Made by a program: the position numbers and the translations under genes. From assembly GCA_047967505.1 (NCBI GenBank), contig CM106539.1: 64,000 bases of DNA; one strand, given 5' to 3'. This document shows positions 22,708 through 34,609 of the stretch, piece after piece (within the stretch, counting starts at the first letter, position 1; every line of letters starts with the position of its first letter). Source of the DNA: Dipteris shenzhenensis. Taxonomy: Eukaryota; Polypodiophyta; Polypodiopsida; Gleicheniales. Under the pieces are notes generated by a model that worked only from the letters and a program-made list of their open reading frames with translations, had not been told where the DNA came from and made no database searches.

Positions 22708-23307
22708 ATGGCAAATCCAAAACAGTCTCACTGGAATGCAACCAAAAGAGTCTTGAGATATATCAAAAGTACAAGACACTTTGGAATAGAATGCAGAGGA
22801 AGTCATCCAAGGTTGCATGGATACTATGAGAGTGACTATGTCGTAGATCATGAGACCAGGAGATCCATACAGGGATATGCATTTTTTCGTGGCCAAGGTG
22901 CTATTTCATGGTTGTCAAACAAAAAGCCAACTGTTTCTTTATCTTTGACTGATGCAAAATATAGAGCACTCACTAGAAGTGCATGTGAGGCTATATGGCT
23001 CAGAAGACTATTGCTAGAAACTGATTACTTTGATGAATCAAAGCCAACAACAATATACTGTGCTAATCAATCGGCTCAAGCATTGGCCAAGAATCCAGTA
23101 TATCACTCAAGGACAAAGCACATTAATGTCGAAGAGCACTTCATCATAGAAAGAGTGTTACTTGGTGACATCACACTGCATCATTGTGATAGCAAAGAGA
23201 ATGTTGTAGACATCTTTACCAAACCACTCAGTAAAGAGCTTTTCGAGAAACATCGACAAGCTCTTGGTTTGATGCAGAGGAAGGACATTCCCATTAAAGG
23301 GGTGTGA
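22708..23307 (+). pseudogene. Copia-2 RNase H
   Basis: Copia RNase H with ATKRVLRYIKSTRHFGIECRG, LHGYYESDYVVDHETRRSIQG (the first Asp of the D-E-D-D set in ESDYVVD), SLSLTDAKYRALTRSACEAIWL (usually SSTEAEY, so the Glu is replaced in TDAKY), YCANQSAQALAKNP (usually CDNQSA, Asp lost), then HINVEEHFIIERV and VVDIFTKPLS. Two catalytic residues are altered. It ends in the usual ALGL tail just before the 3' untranslated region. Confidence 0.82.
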
Positions 23308-23395
23308 TGGAATGTAATGTTTAGTTCTTCTTCGATTCCCCATAATCATCATCTTGAGGGAAGGCCTACTTCATGATGTTGATCTTGAGGGAAGG

Positions 23396-23625
23396 TGTTG
23401 AGAGACCATGCTCAACATCATGTGATTACATGTGCATAGCACTAACTCATATAGAGTGCTATAAAGGAAAGAGTTAGATGCCCTAAATGGGTTTGTATAT
23501 ATTCTACATTTTCAACTAAATCTAGTGTACAGTTAGTCATTTGTGGTAAGCTCTCTAGCTGTGCTCTCTCTCCTCATCTCCACTCTTCTCCTCTCCCCTC
23601 TTCGTATTTTGTCAAAGAAAGTAAG
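23396..23625 (+). repeat. Probable Copia-2 3' LTR
   Basis: TGTTGAGAGACC starts at 23396 directly after a GAGGGAAGG polypurine tract, 90 bases past the pol stop, as expected for a 3' LTR. It holds a TATAAAGG at 23460 and a CT-rich stretch. The right end (about 23620-23640) is uncertain because no partner LTR is in the window. Confidence 0.55.
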
Positions 23626-24099
23626 GACAATAAGATATACATAGGTCAACAATTAGATATTGTGATGTGAATGCAATACAAGTGTAAATGAAACCAATGA
23701 TAGTCTTGATGGATGCAAGACACCATTTTTGCTTGATGCTTGAGCACATGGCAATAAGAATGCCATAAGATGTCTAGTTCTTTGTAAACATTTTGAACAT
23801 ATGGGTTTTTTGTTTCAAATCAAGTCCTCTATGCCATGATCCCCATGATGGCACAAATTGTGAGCACAAACTAGGTGCATGTCTCTCTATGTTAACTAAC
23901 ATTCTCTAAATAATTACCCAAAATCTTTGATTTTTTTGGTGCAACTTAAAGCTTTCTAGGTAGCCATTAAAATTTATCATATCATACATCATGGTACTTA
24001 TCATGGATGGTTGAAGTAGATGCATGTTTGAAACCAAAACTATGCTAGAAGGATTAGTTGGAAGTAGATTGCTAGCATCACTATCCATCAAAGGTGGAA

Positions 24100-27000
24100 C
24101 CTTGGCATCCAGGGAGAGTGGAATTTGAAGTGTACATTGCACAGGAGGGTGGCTTAAAACAAGATGAGACATCCACTTTTTTTAAGGTGTGGCCACATTT
24201 TAAAAACTAGTTGGTAGATGCACAAGTGCCCATTGCAACATGTTTTCAAGTGAGATCAACCCATTGACGGATTGGGATGGGTAGATCAAGTAGAAACCAT
24301 AGTGTGTTAGCTAGAAAGGTGCAAGTGAGATTGATTGGGTGTCCCTTAGTGGTACAACTGTCAAGTACAAAATCAACATGTTGAAAGGCAAGTCAAATCA
24401 CACTTTCAAGGTTGTACATACATATTTTCTTGTTATTTTGGGGTGAGAAGCCACTTGACGAAGGGGGAATTGAATGAAGGATGTATACATTTTATAAATT
24501 GGGCATTGAACATTGAATTCATCACTCATCCATGATATGTTCAATTTGACTGTAATATCTTAATAGATTTTTATCATTAAAACTTTCTGACTATAATATC
24601 TTAATAGATTTTGATCATTAAAACTTTCTTAACAATTTTTTAATTTTCTATGATCATTTTCTTTAATGCCAGTGCACAACACATATCTTACTTGACAAAG
24701 AACAAGCAACATTTGATTCTAGAAGGTGCTAAAACAAGAAATTTATTTGATCAATAACATTTACATGCCAAAGTGCAGTCTTTCTACAAGATGCTTAAAA
24801 GGATAGTCATTCTAATCGAAAAGCATACAGATTGCTATGAAAGTTACATGACCGTGTGTGCCATACATTATGTCCTTTCTTATAACCCAAAACAACGTAG
24901 ATTTCCACTTTCATTCTTCTTTCCCTTATATGTCCCCTAAGGGTATTCATTAGTTCTTCTTTTTTTTTTTGCTGTTGCCAAAAAATGTTTTTTTAATATT
25001 AAGTGGCTGGTCAGGCCAAAATGGACCATATACTTGGGACTACTACAAGTGTAACTAAGTTTGCGATGGAAATTAGGTCAAACCTATACACTACTCTCAC
25101 CTTTATATGTCCCTTAATGATATTCGATATCTTTCAATGAAATTGCTACAAGTGCTATTAAGGTTCCATGGGACTTATGGCAAACCCATACATCATTAGT
25201 GGGAGCAGAGTGCTTATATCAGTACACAAATATGGATGGACCTTTGCTATTTAGGAAGAGAGGACTTTGACGTGTGCATTGCATTAGGGGTGGTTTAAAC
25301 CAAGAGGAGACAGGTTGCATTTAGGACCTTTGCTATTTAGGAAGAGAGGACTTCGAAATGTGCACTGCATTAGGGGTGGTTTAAAACAAGAGGAGATAGG
25401 CACTCTCTTAAAGCTCATTTGTGGCTATTTGGTGCACCCATTCTTGGTGCAACAAGTTGGCACGAGCATGAGTGCTCTTGGCACCATGCTTTGAGGTGGG
25501 ATCAACCCATAACGAGGGATGGAAATGGAGTGGATGTTTGGAGTAGAAAAGGTGGCATGCGAGCTAGAAAGGTGCAAGTGGGATTGATAGACTTTTGTTG
25601 GTGGTACAATTGTCAAGGAAGAAACCAACAGGTTGAAAGTCAAATCAACTCAACCTTTCAACATAGTATTTGAATATTTGAGGGTGGAAAAGCACGTGGG
25701 GAAATGGGGGATTAAATGAAGAGTGCAAAGCTTTTATAATGGCCATCGAACATTGATTTTGTTGCCTATCCATCATAGGTTAAATTGGCTTGTAATTAGG
25801 TTGTTCTTGGCATCAACCTGTCTAAAAGTATGGCATAATCAGGTATCTAATTGAAGCTTTAATGTCTAATAGCTCTACAAGTATGCCTTTATTTGAATTT
25901 TTAAAATTAAAGTAGTACTCATTTGGAAGGCTTCGTTGGAAGTATTAAGTAGGTGACAATGTGACCTCGAAGGATTTTGCGAAGAAAGTAAAGAGGCTAT
26001 GATATTAAAATATAAAATATAAAATTGGGGTGTAATTTATAGGAGAAGTAAGACTTTGGGAAGTGTTGAAAAGATGATGAAAGGACGGTTTAGTACCTGC
26101 ATTCAATCCAAATGCTCTAATCAACATAATTCAACATAAATTACATGAACAGTCTTGGTAAGATTTGATAATTAAATATCTTTGAGAAGTTTTTCTTTGT
26201 ACATTACGTTAGGAGTAGAACATCACACCAAATTTTTCTCGACAAGCTGTAACAATGCTAGCTTCTATAAGGTGCTAATGCAGGAAATTAATTCCAATTG
26301 GTTGTAGAACATGTACTTGGCAAGCACAAATGCTAAGCTAGAATAATTCTTTTTGTGGGAAAGGGAATTCTATTAAAGAAAAGAATAAATTATATTAAAT
26401 AAAAGAAAAGAAGTCAATAGGTCTTCAAAATTATTCCTCATAAAGATGTGATAATTGATGGCTATGAATTTTTTATAACAAGGTGTCTCATACACGTCCT
26501 CCCTTTTAATGAGCCAAAAGAAGGTATATGCCCCCTCTCTTCTTTATATGCCCCTTATCGAACTCCTTTATAAGAATCACAAGTAAATGAACCGTCTACG
26601 ATGGGCTCCTCTCTCTCCTCTCTCTCTCTTCATCATGTGGAGCCCTCCTTTGCCTACAACCTAACTCTCCTCTGAGTGCCACTTGGAACCTTCCCTATTA
26701 GAAAATATAAAAGTCAAAACCCCTACATCAAGCATTAGGAGTAGAGCTTCTCTATCACTCTGCATCGAAGTTGGACCCTTGCCATCAAGGAAGACTTGAC
26801 TGTGAAGCGTGCATTATAAGAGGAGGGTGGTTTAAAACTAGGGACCTTTTTTAGCAATTTATGATTGTTTGGTGTGGCCAAGTTTTGTGCGACCCCTTGG
26901 CAACGTGCTGATCGATTGAGGAGGGATGGGGATGGGAAGATCTAGTAGGAAAAGGTAGTGTGAGAGCGAGGAAGGTGAGAGTGGGATTGGTGTGGTGTTC

Positions 27001-27180
27001 GATGGTGGGACAAGTGTCAAAAAACAACAGGTTGGAAAGGCAAAGTCAAGATCAACCCCTTTCTCAACATTGACACAGATATATATGTGGGGTGTGAAAA
27101 GCACGTTGGGATGAAACAAGGGAAAATCTAAAGGTTGAGAAAGACCTGCAAGTAATAGAATGAAGAAAGAATGTGTCATT
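24100..27180 (+). repeat. Three diverged direct copies of a block of about 1.3 kb
   Basis: Similar segments occur at about 24100-24490, 25240-25740 and 26770-27140. Each has GTGCATTGCA...GGGTGGTTTAAAAC, GATCAACCCAT/GATTGAGGAGGGATGGGGATGG-type words, GCTAGAAAGGTGCAAGTGGGATTG, GGTACAACTGTCAAG, and a GGGTGTGAAAAGCACG-like end. Linking sequence (TGACAAG...AAGGTGCTAA...AGGAAATT) is shared between about 24700 and 26240. An additional local duplication (period about 86) lies at 25239-25405. The family is unknown; no ORF is shared. Confidence 0.7.
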
Positions 27181-27197
27181 TTGTTTTAAGAGCTCAC

Positions 27198-27295
27198 TTT
27201 CTAGGTAGGCACGTACACCCACGAGACACCTTGATTGTTTTGGGAGCTAGGTTTCTAAGTAGGCAAGTACACCCACCAGACATCTCGTGGAAATT
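27198..27295 (+). repeat. Short tandem duplication (about 51 bp)
   Basis: GAGCTCACTTTCTAGGTAGG...GTACACCCACGAGAC is followed by GAGCTAGGTTTCTAAGTAGG...GTACACCCACCAGAC. Two units, about 85 percent alike by eye. Confidence 0.65.
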
Positions 27296-27306
27296 TGATG
27301 CCACCT

Positions 27307-27314
27307 CACGTGTG
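27307..27314 (+). promoter_or_regulatory. G-box/ABRE-like element upstream of the bZIP gene
   Basis: CACGTGTG contains the palindromic CACGTG core and the ACGTGT form of an ABA-response element, about 1.6 kb before the bZIP start codon. Group A bZIPs bind such sites and several regulate their own family. A single motif can occur by chance. Confidence 0.35.
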
Positions 27315-27730
27315 GACCTTGATTGCTATCAATAGGGAGCGGAGAAGATACAAGGGCCTAAGACTACTTGAGCTACGGAGGAGGCTCAACACATATAACT
27401 TTTGACCAATCTGATTTTAAAATTTTATTTGTAGCTACTATTGTTTTACTTGTTTGTCTGTCTCCAATTATTAACCCTTGCTGGTTGCTGTTGCGGCCCT
27501 TAGCTTGGAGTCGCCATGTCCTCGGGCTCTCAGTACGCCAAAACTCCATTAACTGGCGAGTGGCTGCAATACTGAGCTGACCCTCGATGCGCGACTTGCC
27601 TACGCAGCTCGAGCTACAATATTGAACCGACCCGATGCGGGATTTGCTTGGAGCCCATAGGTGCTCGGTGCAGACTTACTTGGAGCCGCAGGTCGTCAAG
27701 CTCACCGCGCGTTAACTGCCATGTGTAGGC

Positions 27731-27812
27731 GTCGGCATCAGCAGCATCATCATCAGCATCATCAGCATCATCATTATCATCATCAGCATCAGCATCAGCA
27801 TCAGCATCATCA
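27731..27812 (+). repeat. Trinucleotide (CATCAG/CATCAT) microsatellite
   Basis: Imperfect CAT/CAG run of about 80 bp in the bZIP upstream region. The Asp/Ala-repeat ORF on the minus strand is a by-product. Confidence 0.85.
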
Positions 27813-28185
27813 ATGATCACCTTCATCGGTGACTTTCCGTTTTCGTGTCGGTGGATCTTTCGTGTGGAGAGCTTGGTGGCTATGGCGATTAGGGTTTGCT
27901 AGCTTCTGGATGCTCTGGCTATGGTGGTGTGCGGGCTTTCCAAATCGTCAGAGCAAGAAGTTACGGCTCCGTCGTGTCGTCCTCCGCACCAGCCACCTGC
28001 AGGTTTGTGTTATTTGCCTGCCGTCTCGCACCTGTCATCTCCTCCGTCCCTTCCATCGAATTCATTTTGATTTCACTGTTTTCATCTTCGCTTTCCGTCT
28101 AGTTCGATGCCAATCACTGAAGTTTTGCTGCCAATTCCATTTCGCGGATGAAAGTTTATCTTAGCTGGATTTGCTGATTCTACAA

Positions 28186-28186
<1 letters not shown>

Positions 28187-28235
<49 letters not shown>

Positions 28236-28902
28236 CCCTTATCGAGTTTTGCTCCCCCTCGTCCCCCTCCTCCGCTCGCTTCTGTGTGTGTATATCGGCG
28301 CTTCTTCATTTGCAAGATATCTGTTATAATGGAGTCCCCTCTGAAGTCCCTGCTTGGTCATGTTTCCTCTCGTCTGCGTTTCTGCGCAATAGCTACTGCG
28401 CTTGTTTTAACGGATCAAGGCAGTGCGATGCCAGTTGGAATCAACTTTTTCCCTGCACTGCCTCCTGCTCCTGAATTCTCTTCCCCTGTCCAACTTGAGT
28501 GCCGCCATGTTTTGAATGAGCGGTCGCATTCGGATCTTACGTCAGAGTTGGCTTGTTTGCCAATCACTTTCGGCCGGTGCGTGCAGAAAGACGTGTTACT
28601 GGCTAAGAAAACGTTGTTATTATATAATGTTACCAACATTTAGCATAGGCAAAAGAGTTACGCCAACTGACAAGGATTTGTTAAATCAGACGCGTTGAAG
28701 ACGATTACGGATGCAATCCGGTATAAGTGGAAAGCGGGCATTCTTTTGGAGGATTGAAGTCACAGGAAGCTATCCAACTGGGCGACTGTAATGCTCAGAA
28801 AGCGCTTTTTGCTGTCTTCGTCTCTGCTGAAAGTTCAAAGGCTGTTTATACGCTGATCGTGCCGGTGTACGTGCAATCAGTTTTATCAGGAACGTAGACT
28901 TC
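28187..28902 (+). promoter_or_regulatory. Probable 5' leader of the bZIP gene
   Basis: A (CT)n tract (about 28190-28231), common near plant transcription starts and leaders, is followed by GC-rich sequence up to the start codon. Upstream ATGs occur, the longest frame being 28284-28643 (119 codons, not resembling a known protein). These would make uORFs if the leader is unspliced; a leader intron is also possible, as group A bZIP genes often have one. The transcription start cannot be fixed from sequence. Confidence 0.5.
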
Positions 28903-30054
28903 ATGGGTTTTCAGACACAACACTCGGGACAGACATATCCTATGGCCTATATGAATGCAGCCAATGGGAACGGTGACACTTCTCTTGCAAGACAAATGTC
29001 TATTTATTCCCTTACTTTAGAAGAATTTCAGAACTCTCTAGGGGAGCCGAGTAAGAGCTTTGGGTCCATGAACATGGATGAGCTTCTGAAAAATATATGG
29101 ACGGCAGATGAAAGCCAGGCCATGGTCGCTGCTATAGGCAATGTAGAGGGCTCTGGAACTGGAATTTCCAAGCAAGAAAGCTTGCCCAGGCAGGGATCCT
29201 CCACTCTTCGCAGCAGTTTAAGCCGAAAGACTGTGGATGAAGTGTGGAAAGGCATCTGCCACGCTTACGATAACAATGGAGGATTGAGCTCGTCTGCAAG
29301 AAGTGCACAGCAGCGAGAGATGACGTTGGGAGAAATGACTTTGGAGGATTTCTTGGTGAAAGCAGGGGTTGTAAAGGAAGAAGATGCGGAAGTAAACACA
29401 GATCAGCCTTTCTTTCCATTTGGAGGAAACATAGGAAGTGATAAAACTGCAGCAGGTCAATTTGGAAGTGGGGACATATTGAGCCCTTCTGTTTTGCCTC
29501 TGTCCAGAAATGTACTGCCTGATTTACCTTTTGACAAAGGTATGCACATTGATGCTGGACGGGCAGCTCAGCTGCCTACAAATCTGTTCAACAGCCCTTA
29601 CCAAAACACAGCATCAGTGCAGCAGCAACGGCACCATGGGCAACTTTTTCAACAGCTGCAAACGCCTGAAGTAAGGGGTGTCTTCCCTAGCTCTGGACAG
29701 CAGGATGGCAATGGTACACTGCTTGCAGCTCCTGTTGGTTTGGGAGGCCTTAGTTCCCCTGTTGGAGGAGGAATAGCAGCAAGTCTGAACACTGCAATGA
29801 ATTATGGTTTTAATAATGGGATGAGCTTAGCTGTTCCTACTTTTAAAACAGAGTCACCTGATAGTCCGTCATCAGATGGTACGGGTCAAAGTGCTGGGAA
29901 CATGCAACTATCCCCTGTTTTCCAGTCTGGTTTTACTGGGTCTGCTCCACTGAAAAGGTTTGCGGAAGGTCCAGCAGAGAGGGCCGTGGAAAGGCGCCAA
30001 CGTCGCATGATTAAGAACAGGGAATCAGCAGCCCGTTCTAGAGCACGCAAGCAG
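28903..30054 (+). CDS. Group A bZIP transcription factor (ABI5/ABF/AREB-like), exon 1
   Basis: Exon 1 gives 384 residues in phase 0. C1 is LARQMSIYSLTLEEF (from residue 28), C2 LPRQGSSTLRSSLSRKTVDEVW (94-115) and C3 EMTLGEMTLEDFLVKAGVV (139-157). LARQMS and LPRQGS fit the LxRxxS site phosphorylated by SnRK2 kinases in ABA signalling. A Gln/Gly/Ser-rich middle leads to the basic region (about 361-384) with the invariant Asn and Arg in NRESAARSRARKQ. The protein should act in the nucleus, binding ABRE/G-box DNA as a dimer. The exon stops at CAAGCAG/gtagat (30054/30055). Reading on would give 17 non-family residues and a stop at 30106, so splicing to 47598 is the better model. ATG 28903 is chosen because C1 follows closely, as in the family. 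Confidence 0.93.
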
Positions 30055-31384
30055 GTAGATTTTCAGTATTCCATCGAACTGCTTCTATCTTTATATGAGC
30101 AGACTTGATCACGTATGGTTTTTATATAAAACCAATGGCTCACTGCGTTGTGAGAAATCTGCTCATGAGAATTGTGGATACCTCTATTTGTTTGGTAATA
30201 AATATTTTTAAACTTGGTGAATGGACTTACAAGCCCATCTTTGCTTAGGAGCTGCTGTAATTGCCTTGACTCGCTAGAAAATCTAGTGAATGCACTAATT
30301 CAATAGATTTCCTTGTTTGCAAGTGATCGTCTCATTTTTGGTTCTGTAATTTTCAGAAGAATTAAGTGCTCTCTAGAATGAATGTGCATCCATTTGTAAT
30401 TTTAATGTATTTGTTGCTTATGAACTTGTGAATTTCCAAGTCTGTGTCAATTTCCCCTCCCAAGACTTGAAAATTTAAACAAATTGGATGTGCTTTGCTT
30501 TACTTTAAAATTTTTTCTGAAGGCATCTTTCTTGGCCTATCGTGCGTGGACATAACATGGCATTTACTAGAAAGACAGTGCTGAACTACGGAATTGGAGC
30601 ACTATCTGAGTCCATTGAAGCTATGGCTTTACAATAGTGTTCTGGAAAATCTAAATGTTTTACATTTGGATCTGCAAGAATGGTTGTTGGCATAATTGTT
30701 TGATTAATTGTGTTGGAATCTTTTGTGAAAATCTTTCCATATGTGTCAAACCTTGATTCTTGATTAAAACTTGGAATTTCTTTTTGTTCCATATCTTGTG
30801 ATGCTATTATTGTTGGCAGTGACATTTCATATGTACTTGGTTTTTTGAATTGGTATATCGTCTATCCATGATTTCCAACTGTTGGTTGGAGTGCTCTTTG
30901 CAAGAGGCTTCCTTGACGTGATGGTGATTCTTGTTGAAGTTTTGTCCAAACTGTTGATGATGATGGTGCTCGCACTTGGAGTCATACCCTTTTTGTTACT
31001 GAACCTACTTCCTTTTGGAGGCGTACCTTGATTGGTTGTGGTCCTTAGAAGTGGAGGCTTATCCAACCTGATACTTGTAGTTCTCAAACGGAAGAGATTG
31101 ACTTCTTTAAAGTTGCAGCAGAGTTAGAGGAAAATAAAGAATGTAGGCTGTCTTGGCTACCCTGTCTTTACCCTTGCAGCATACATTACCCTTCTTGGTT
31201 TTTACTAGGAAACATAGAATTGTTGAAGAGATTCGGGAATTGAATCTGTGTATTGAGGATAAATCTCAGATGGTGAAGATTGGCCTAGAATTGATCTAGA
31301 AATACTTGCCATGAGTCTGACAATTTGAAGAATACCGATGTTTATTCACAGATGGGACTACATTGAGTTGTGAGGTCTCCACCT

Positions 31385-32095
31385 GAGATTTGCCAGCTTC
31401 CCATCCCATTGATACCTGATGCTCAACCTATTTGATAATATAGGTTTTGCATGAATGCGAATTACACTAAATGTGTAAAGGACGAACTTGATCAAATTCT
31501 TAGCGCTTGTTTATCTATGCCATTGATAAAAGTGATTGGTTATCGTCAATTGTGCTGGTGCCTAAAAGGAATGGCAAGCTTCGGTTTTGTGTAGATTATA
31601 GTTTGAAGCCCAAACATGCCCCGACCCTTTTGCTATCCCTTTCACAGGTGGGATTCTTGATTAAGTTTCTCCGCTTGAGCTGTACTCCTTTATGGATAGG
31701 TATAGTGAATATAATTAGACTTCTACAGCTGAAGATCATCAGCAAAAGATAGCTTTTATTATGGAACGGGTGCTTATGCTTGCCCAGTCACGCCCTTTGG
31801 TTTGAGGAATGTCCCCTCGGCTTTCCATAGATTCATGGTCTAAACATACCAAGGTTATCTCACCAAGTTTATAGCCAATTATTTGGATGATTTGTTTTTT
31901 ATACCACGGAAAAAGCTCATCTTAATCACCTTGGTAAAGTTTTTTAGTGATGTCGCGGGAAACAAGCATCTTGTTAAACCTTGCCAAGTTCTCTTTGTGT
32001 GTGAAGTCTAGCATACTACTTGGCCATACCATATTTCGCCATGGAATTCTGACCGAGGAAGCTAAGATTGAAACTTTAGAGTACATGCCCTATGG
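31385..32095 (+). pseudogene. Ty3/gypsy RT fragment in the intron
   Basis: Frameshifted RT: MNANYTKCVKDELDQIL, AIDKSDWLSSIVLVPKRNGKLRFCVDY, then CPVTPFGLRNVPSAFHRFM, the catalytic IANYLDDLFF (about 31873-31902), and LLGHTIFRHGILTEEAKIETLEYMP, which corresponds to the post-YLDD LLGH-type motif. The remainder of the element is absent. At about 32095 the sequence switches directly into PLE sequence, and the last 40 bases recur inside two PLE copies (33358-33394 and 40130-40170). Confidence 0.8.
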
Positions 32096-33525
32096 AGAGA
32101 TTGAAACATATATAGAGAAAAGAGAGAGGTTTAACTTTTTAGCTAGGTCAAACATGAATAATCTTCATGATTTTGGGGAAGGTAACATTAATTGGTCTAA
32201 CTTTAAGGCTTTATTAGTTAGCACTCATTATACTAATAATAACATAAGAATTCTTAATAAACTAAGACGTCTTAGAAACAAGCATCTCAAGACTTCAATT
32301 TCTATTAGTCCTATTCATGCGACGCAAGTAATTTATGTTGTCTATAACATACATAGTAATATGCTTTATGTAGGACAAACCTATAGGACAGCTTTTATTC
32401 GTTTTCAAGAACATGTTAAGGAAGCTCGAAAAGTTCATAGGAAGAATTCCTTAATTGAGAATTCAAAACCCTTATATGCGGCAATGGCAAAGTCTGGTTT
32501 CGAATCTTTTTGTTGCTTTCCCATTGAGCATATAGAGGGCCATTTTAATAATGCCAAGGATTTTTATAAGGCTGCCCGTCCTTGTGAATTGTTTTGGATG
32601 AGAACTTTACACACTTTCTTCCCAAGAGGTTTTAATTTGGAAGGAAAATCAACTCTTCGTAAAAATAAAAGAACCTCTAAAAAGAACCCTTTGATGTGGA
32701 GAACTCATATCAAACCCTTTAACATTCCTCTTTACCAACATAGTCATACACCTAACCTCGTATGGAAACCTAAAGTTATGTTATGGGGTTGTCCTAGCTC
32801 TCCTGCAATCTCACATGTTCATGAGTTGCCTCCCTCACTTCCTCTTCCTCCACTTCCTCCTCCTTTAGTTCCTTTAACTTCCTCAGTTCTAAGAGTTTTT
32901 GCTTCTCGAGACTATAAAAGAAGACTATTCTACCTAGATAGATTAATGCCTCCGGGTCTTTTTTCAATAAAAGTTTTTGAAATATATAATGTCAAAGTTC
33001 TTTTTAAACTTCAATACACCCTTGGAAAACTTTTCTTTTGAGGATTTGAATCTAAATAAGCTCCGTTATATACAACCTAAACCTTCGTTGGATCACTTCT
33101 AAAAAGTAAAAGCTTCCTTTTCAAAGCAAAGAAGTCTATCTAAATAAGGAACTCTTGATTTGTATTTTTACTTCTCCCTCTCTTGACAAGATAGGCTTAA
33201 ACTCAATTTTGAAGTCTCCTGAAGTAGTGGATTCTCTCCCTCATTTTGTGAGAAGAATTCGGAAGCATCTTGTATTAGCTTGGAAGTATGTGAAAACTTT
33301 AGGACAAAAGGCTTTCAACTATGGAGAGAGAGGTAAAAGGCTTGTACTTTTTGACCAAGGAAGCTAAGATTGAAGCTTTAGAGTACATGCCCTAGTTTCA
33401 AAAGAGAGTTTGATTGAGTATGCTTGTGCTTTCTAAGTTAGGAATGTAATTTTGCCTCTTTGTAGGAAGCGATACATAAGTGTAAAGGGTCCATTTAGCT
33501 TTTTTTGTTTTAAATGAGAGAAGTA
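32096..33525 (+). pseudogene. PLE unit 0: GIY-YIG endonuclease region of a Penelope-like element
   Basis: The frame from 31947 runs through this region to 33041. The endonuclease starts at about 32328 with VIYVVYNIHSNMLYVGQT (GIY and YIG as IYV and YVG), then AFIRFQEH with the catalytic Arg, and ends with CELFWMRTLHTFFPRGFN, carrying the Glu and Asn of the PLE-type GIY-YIG fold. Downstream is the linker (DKIGLNSILKSPEVVDSLP). At about 33340 a deletion removes everything up to the 3' untranslated region, leaving a 48-base insert of gypsy sequence. The nuclease would nick target DNA for priming. This unit lacks an RT. Its EN-linker frame is the best preserved in the array. Confidence 0.85.
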
Positions 33526-33537
33526 GAAGTAGAAGTA

Positions 33538-34573
33538 GAAATTATTATCGTCCACGGGGGGACCGAAAACGACCCATGGGACCCGAATGGTGTACAAGAA
33601 AAGTCTCCTCCGGTGTGGAGGGGTCAAGAATTTTCAAGTTCTTGACGGTACAAAAAGAGGCGGGTAACAAAAGATCCTAATGCTGCCGGCGAGGCAGTGG
33701 AAAGGACTAATGTTAACTGTGTGGAGTCTCCCAGTAACTTCCGGTAGTCCTCCCTAATGTGTGCATAACTGGGACACTGCAGAGCTATATGTGCCTCTGT
33801 CTCCACTGTTTGAGAGTCACAAAATCTGCATATTCTGGCATGTCGTGGAAGATTGAACCACGCTCTCTTCTCAATTGCAAGCATGTGAGATCTAGTCCGG
33901 AATCTAGCAATATTTCTGCGATAGAGCAAGGGGATGGAAGTGCTGATGTATGCCTGAGCAGGGGCCTCTTTTGTCATATATGTGGACCAACATGTGGGGT
34001 TGATGTGATCTTGGTAATACTCCAGCTTCACCCTCTTCTTTGTTGTTAGCCATTGAGTCTGTAGAGTGCTTAGTAGGGACATCTGAAACTCTTGGATATC
34101 AATTCTTGCGGGTGGCATAGTCAGGTATGAGTCTACATTCCATCTGCTGAACCACTTCCTTATATCTGTCCCCCATCCTGTGCAAATGATCTTGCTCTTA
34201 TGGTTCTTTTGAAGTTTCATGCTGGCCATCCATGCCCTGTGAGGTAATCTATCTGTTTGCATTTGTTGTACCTCCACTAAGTATTGCAGTACTCTAACCA
34301 AAGCATGGAACTCGATAGGTCTCTTGCCTGTTTCTAATAGTAGCACCGAGTATGGAGTAGTTGCCTTTACACCTAAGTGGCGGCGTAAGAAAGCCTTCTG
34401 CATTTTTTCGATCTCATTCCATGTCGATGGGGGAATGCTGCCTCCCCATACTTCCACTCCATAGAGTATTGTTTGAACCACATGCATCAAACAAAATGTT
34501 CCGAATCTTCCAATTGCGAGTGTCGGTGTGCCTGCAGTCATTTTCAAAGTGATAGTATTTGCCCCAGCCTATG

Positions 34574-34575
<2 letters not shown>
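33538..34575 (-). pseudogene. 3' end of a non-LTR (LINE) retrotransposon ORF2
   Basis: A 307-codon minus-strand frame (34547 to 33624) encodes the region after the RT core: TILYGVEVWGGSIPPSTW, IEKMQKAFLRRHLGV, TPYSVLLLETGKRPIEFHALVRVLQY, and a C-terminal CCHC finger in RICRFCDSQTVETEAHIALQCPSYAHIR. This matches the C-terminal arm of LINE ORF2 proteins that end in a CCHC motif, which would act in target-primed reverse transcription. The 5' part, including the RT active site, is absent. The 3' tail ends in GTGGACGATAATAATTTC and a (TTCTAC)n-like microsatellite on the minus strand. Confidence 0.82.

Positions 34576-34607
<32 letters not shown>
34576..34607 (+). repeat. (GA)n between LINE piece and PLE unit 1
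   Basis: Perfect GA dinucleotide run at the junction of the LINE fragment with the PLE leader. Comparable GA runs mark the junctions at 40290-40356 and 44626-44652. Confidence 0.9.

Positions 34608-34609
<2 letters not shown>

Noticed and set aside
24100-27180. CRISPR-like array
   Set aside because: The repeats are long, diverged and irregularly spaced in plant nuclear DNA, with no short identical repeats between unique spacers.
30055-30108. Unspliced 401-residue bZIP product ending at 30106
   Set aside because: The last 17 residues do not fit the family, a good splice donor lies at 30055, and the matching zipper exon exists at 47598.
33624-34547. LINE frame as a host gene
   Set aside because: Its motifs are those of LINE ORF2 C-termini, it lacks a start region and it ends in a microsatellite tail.
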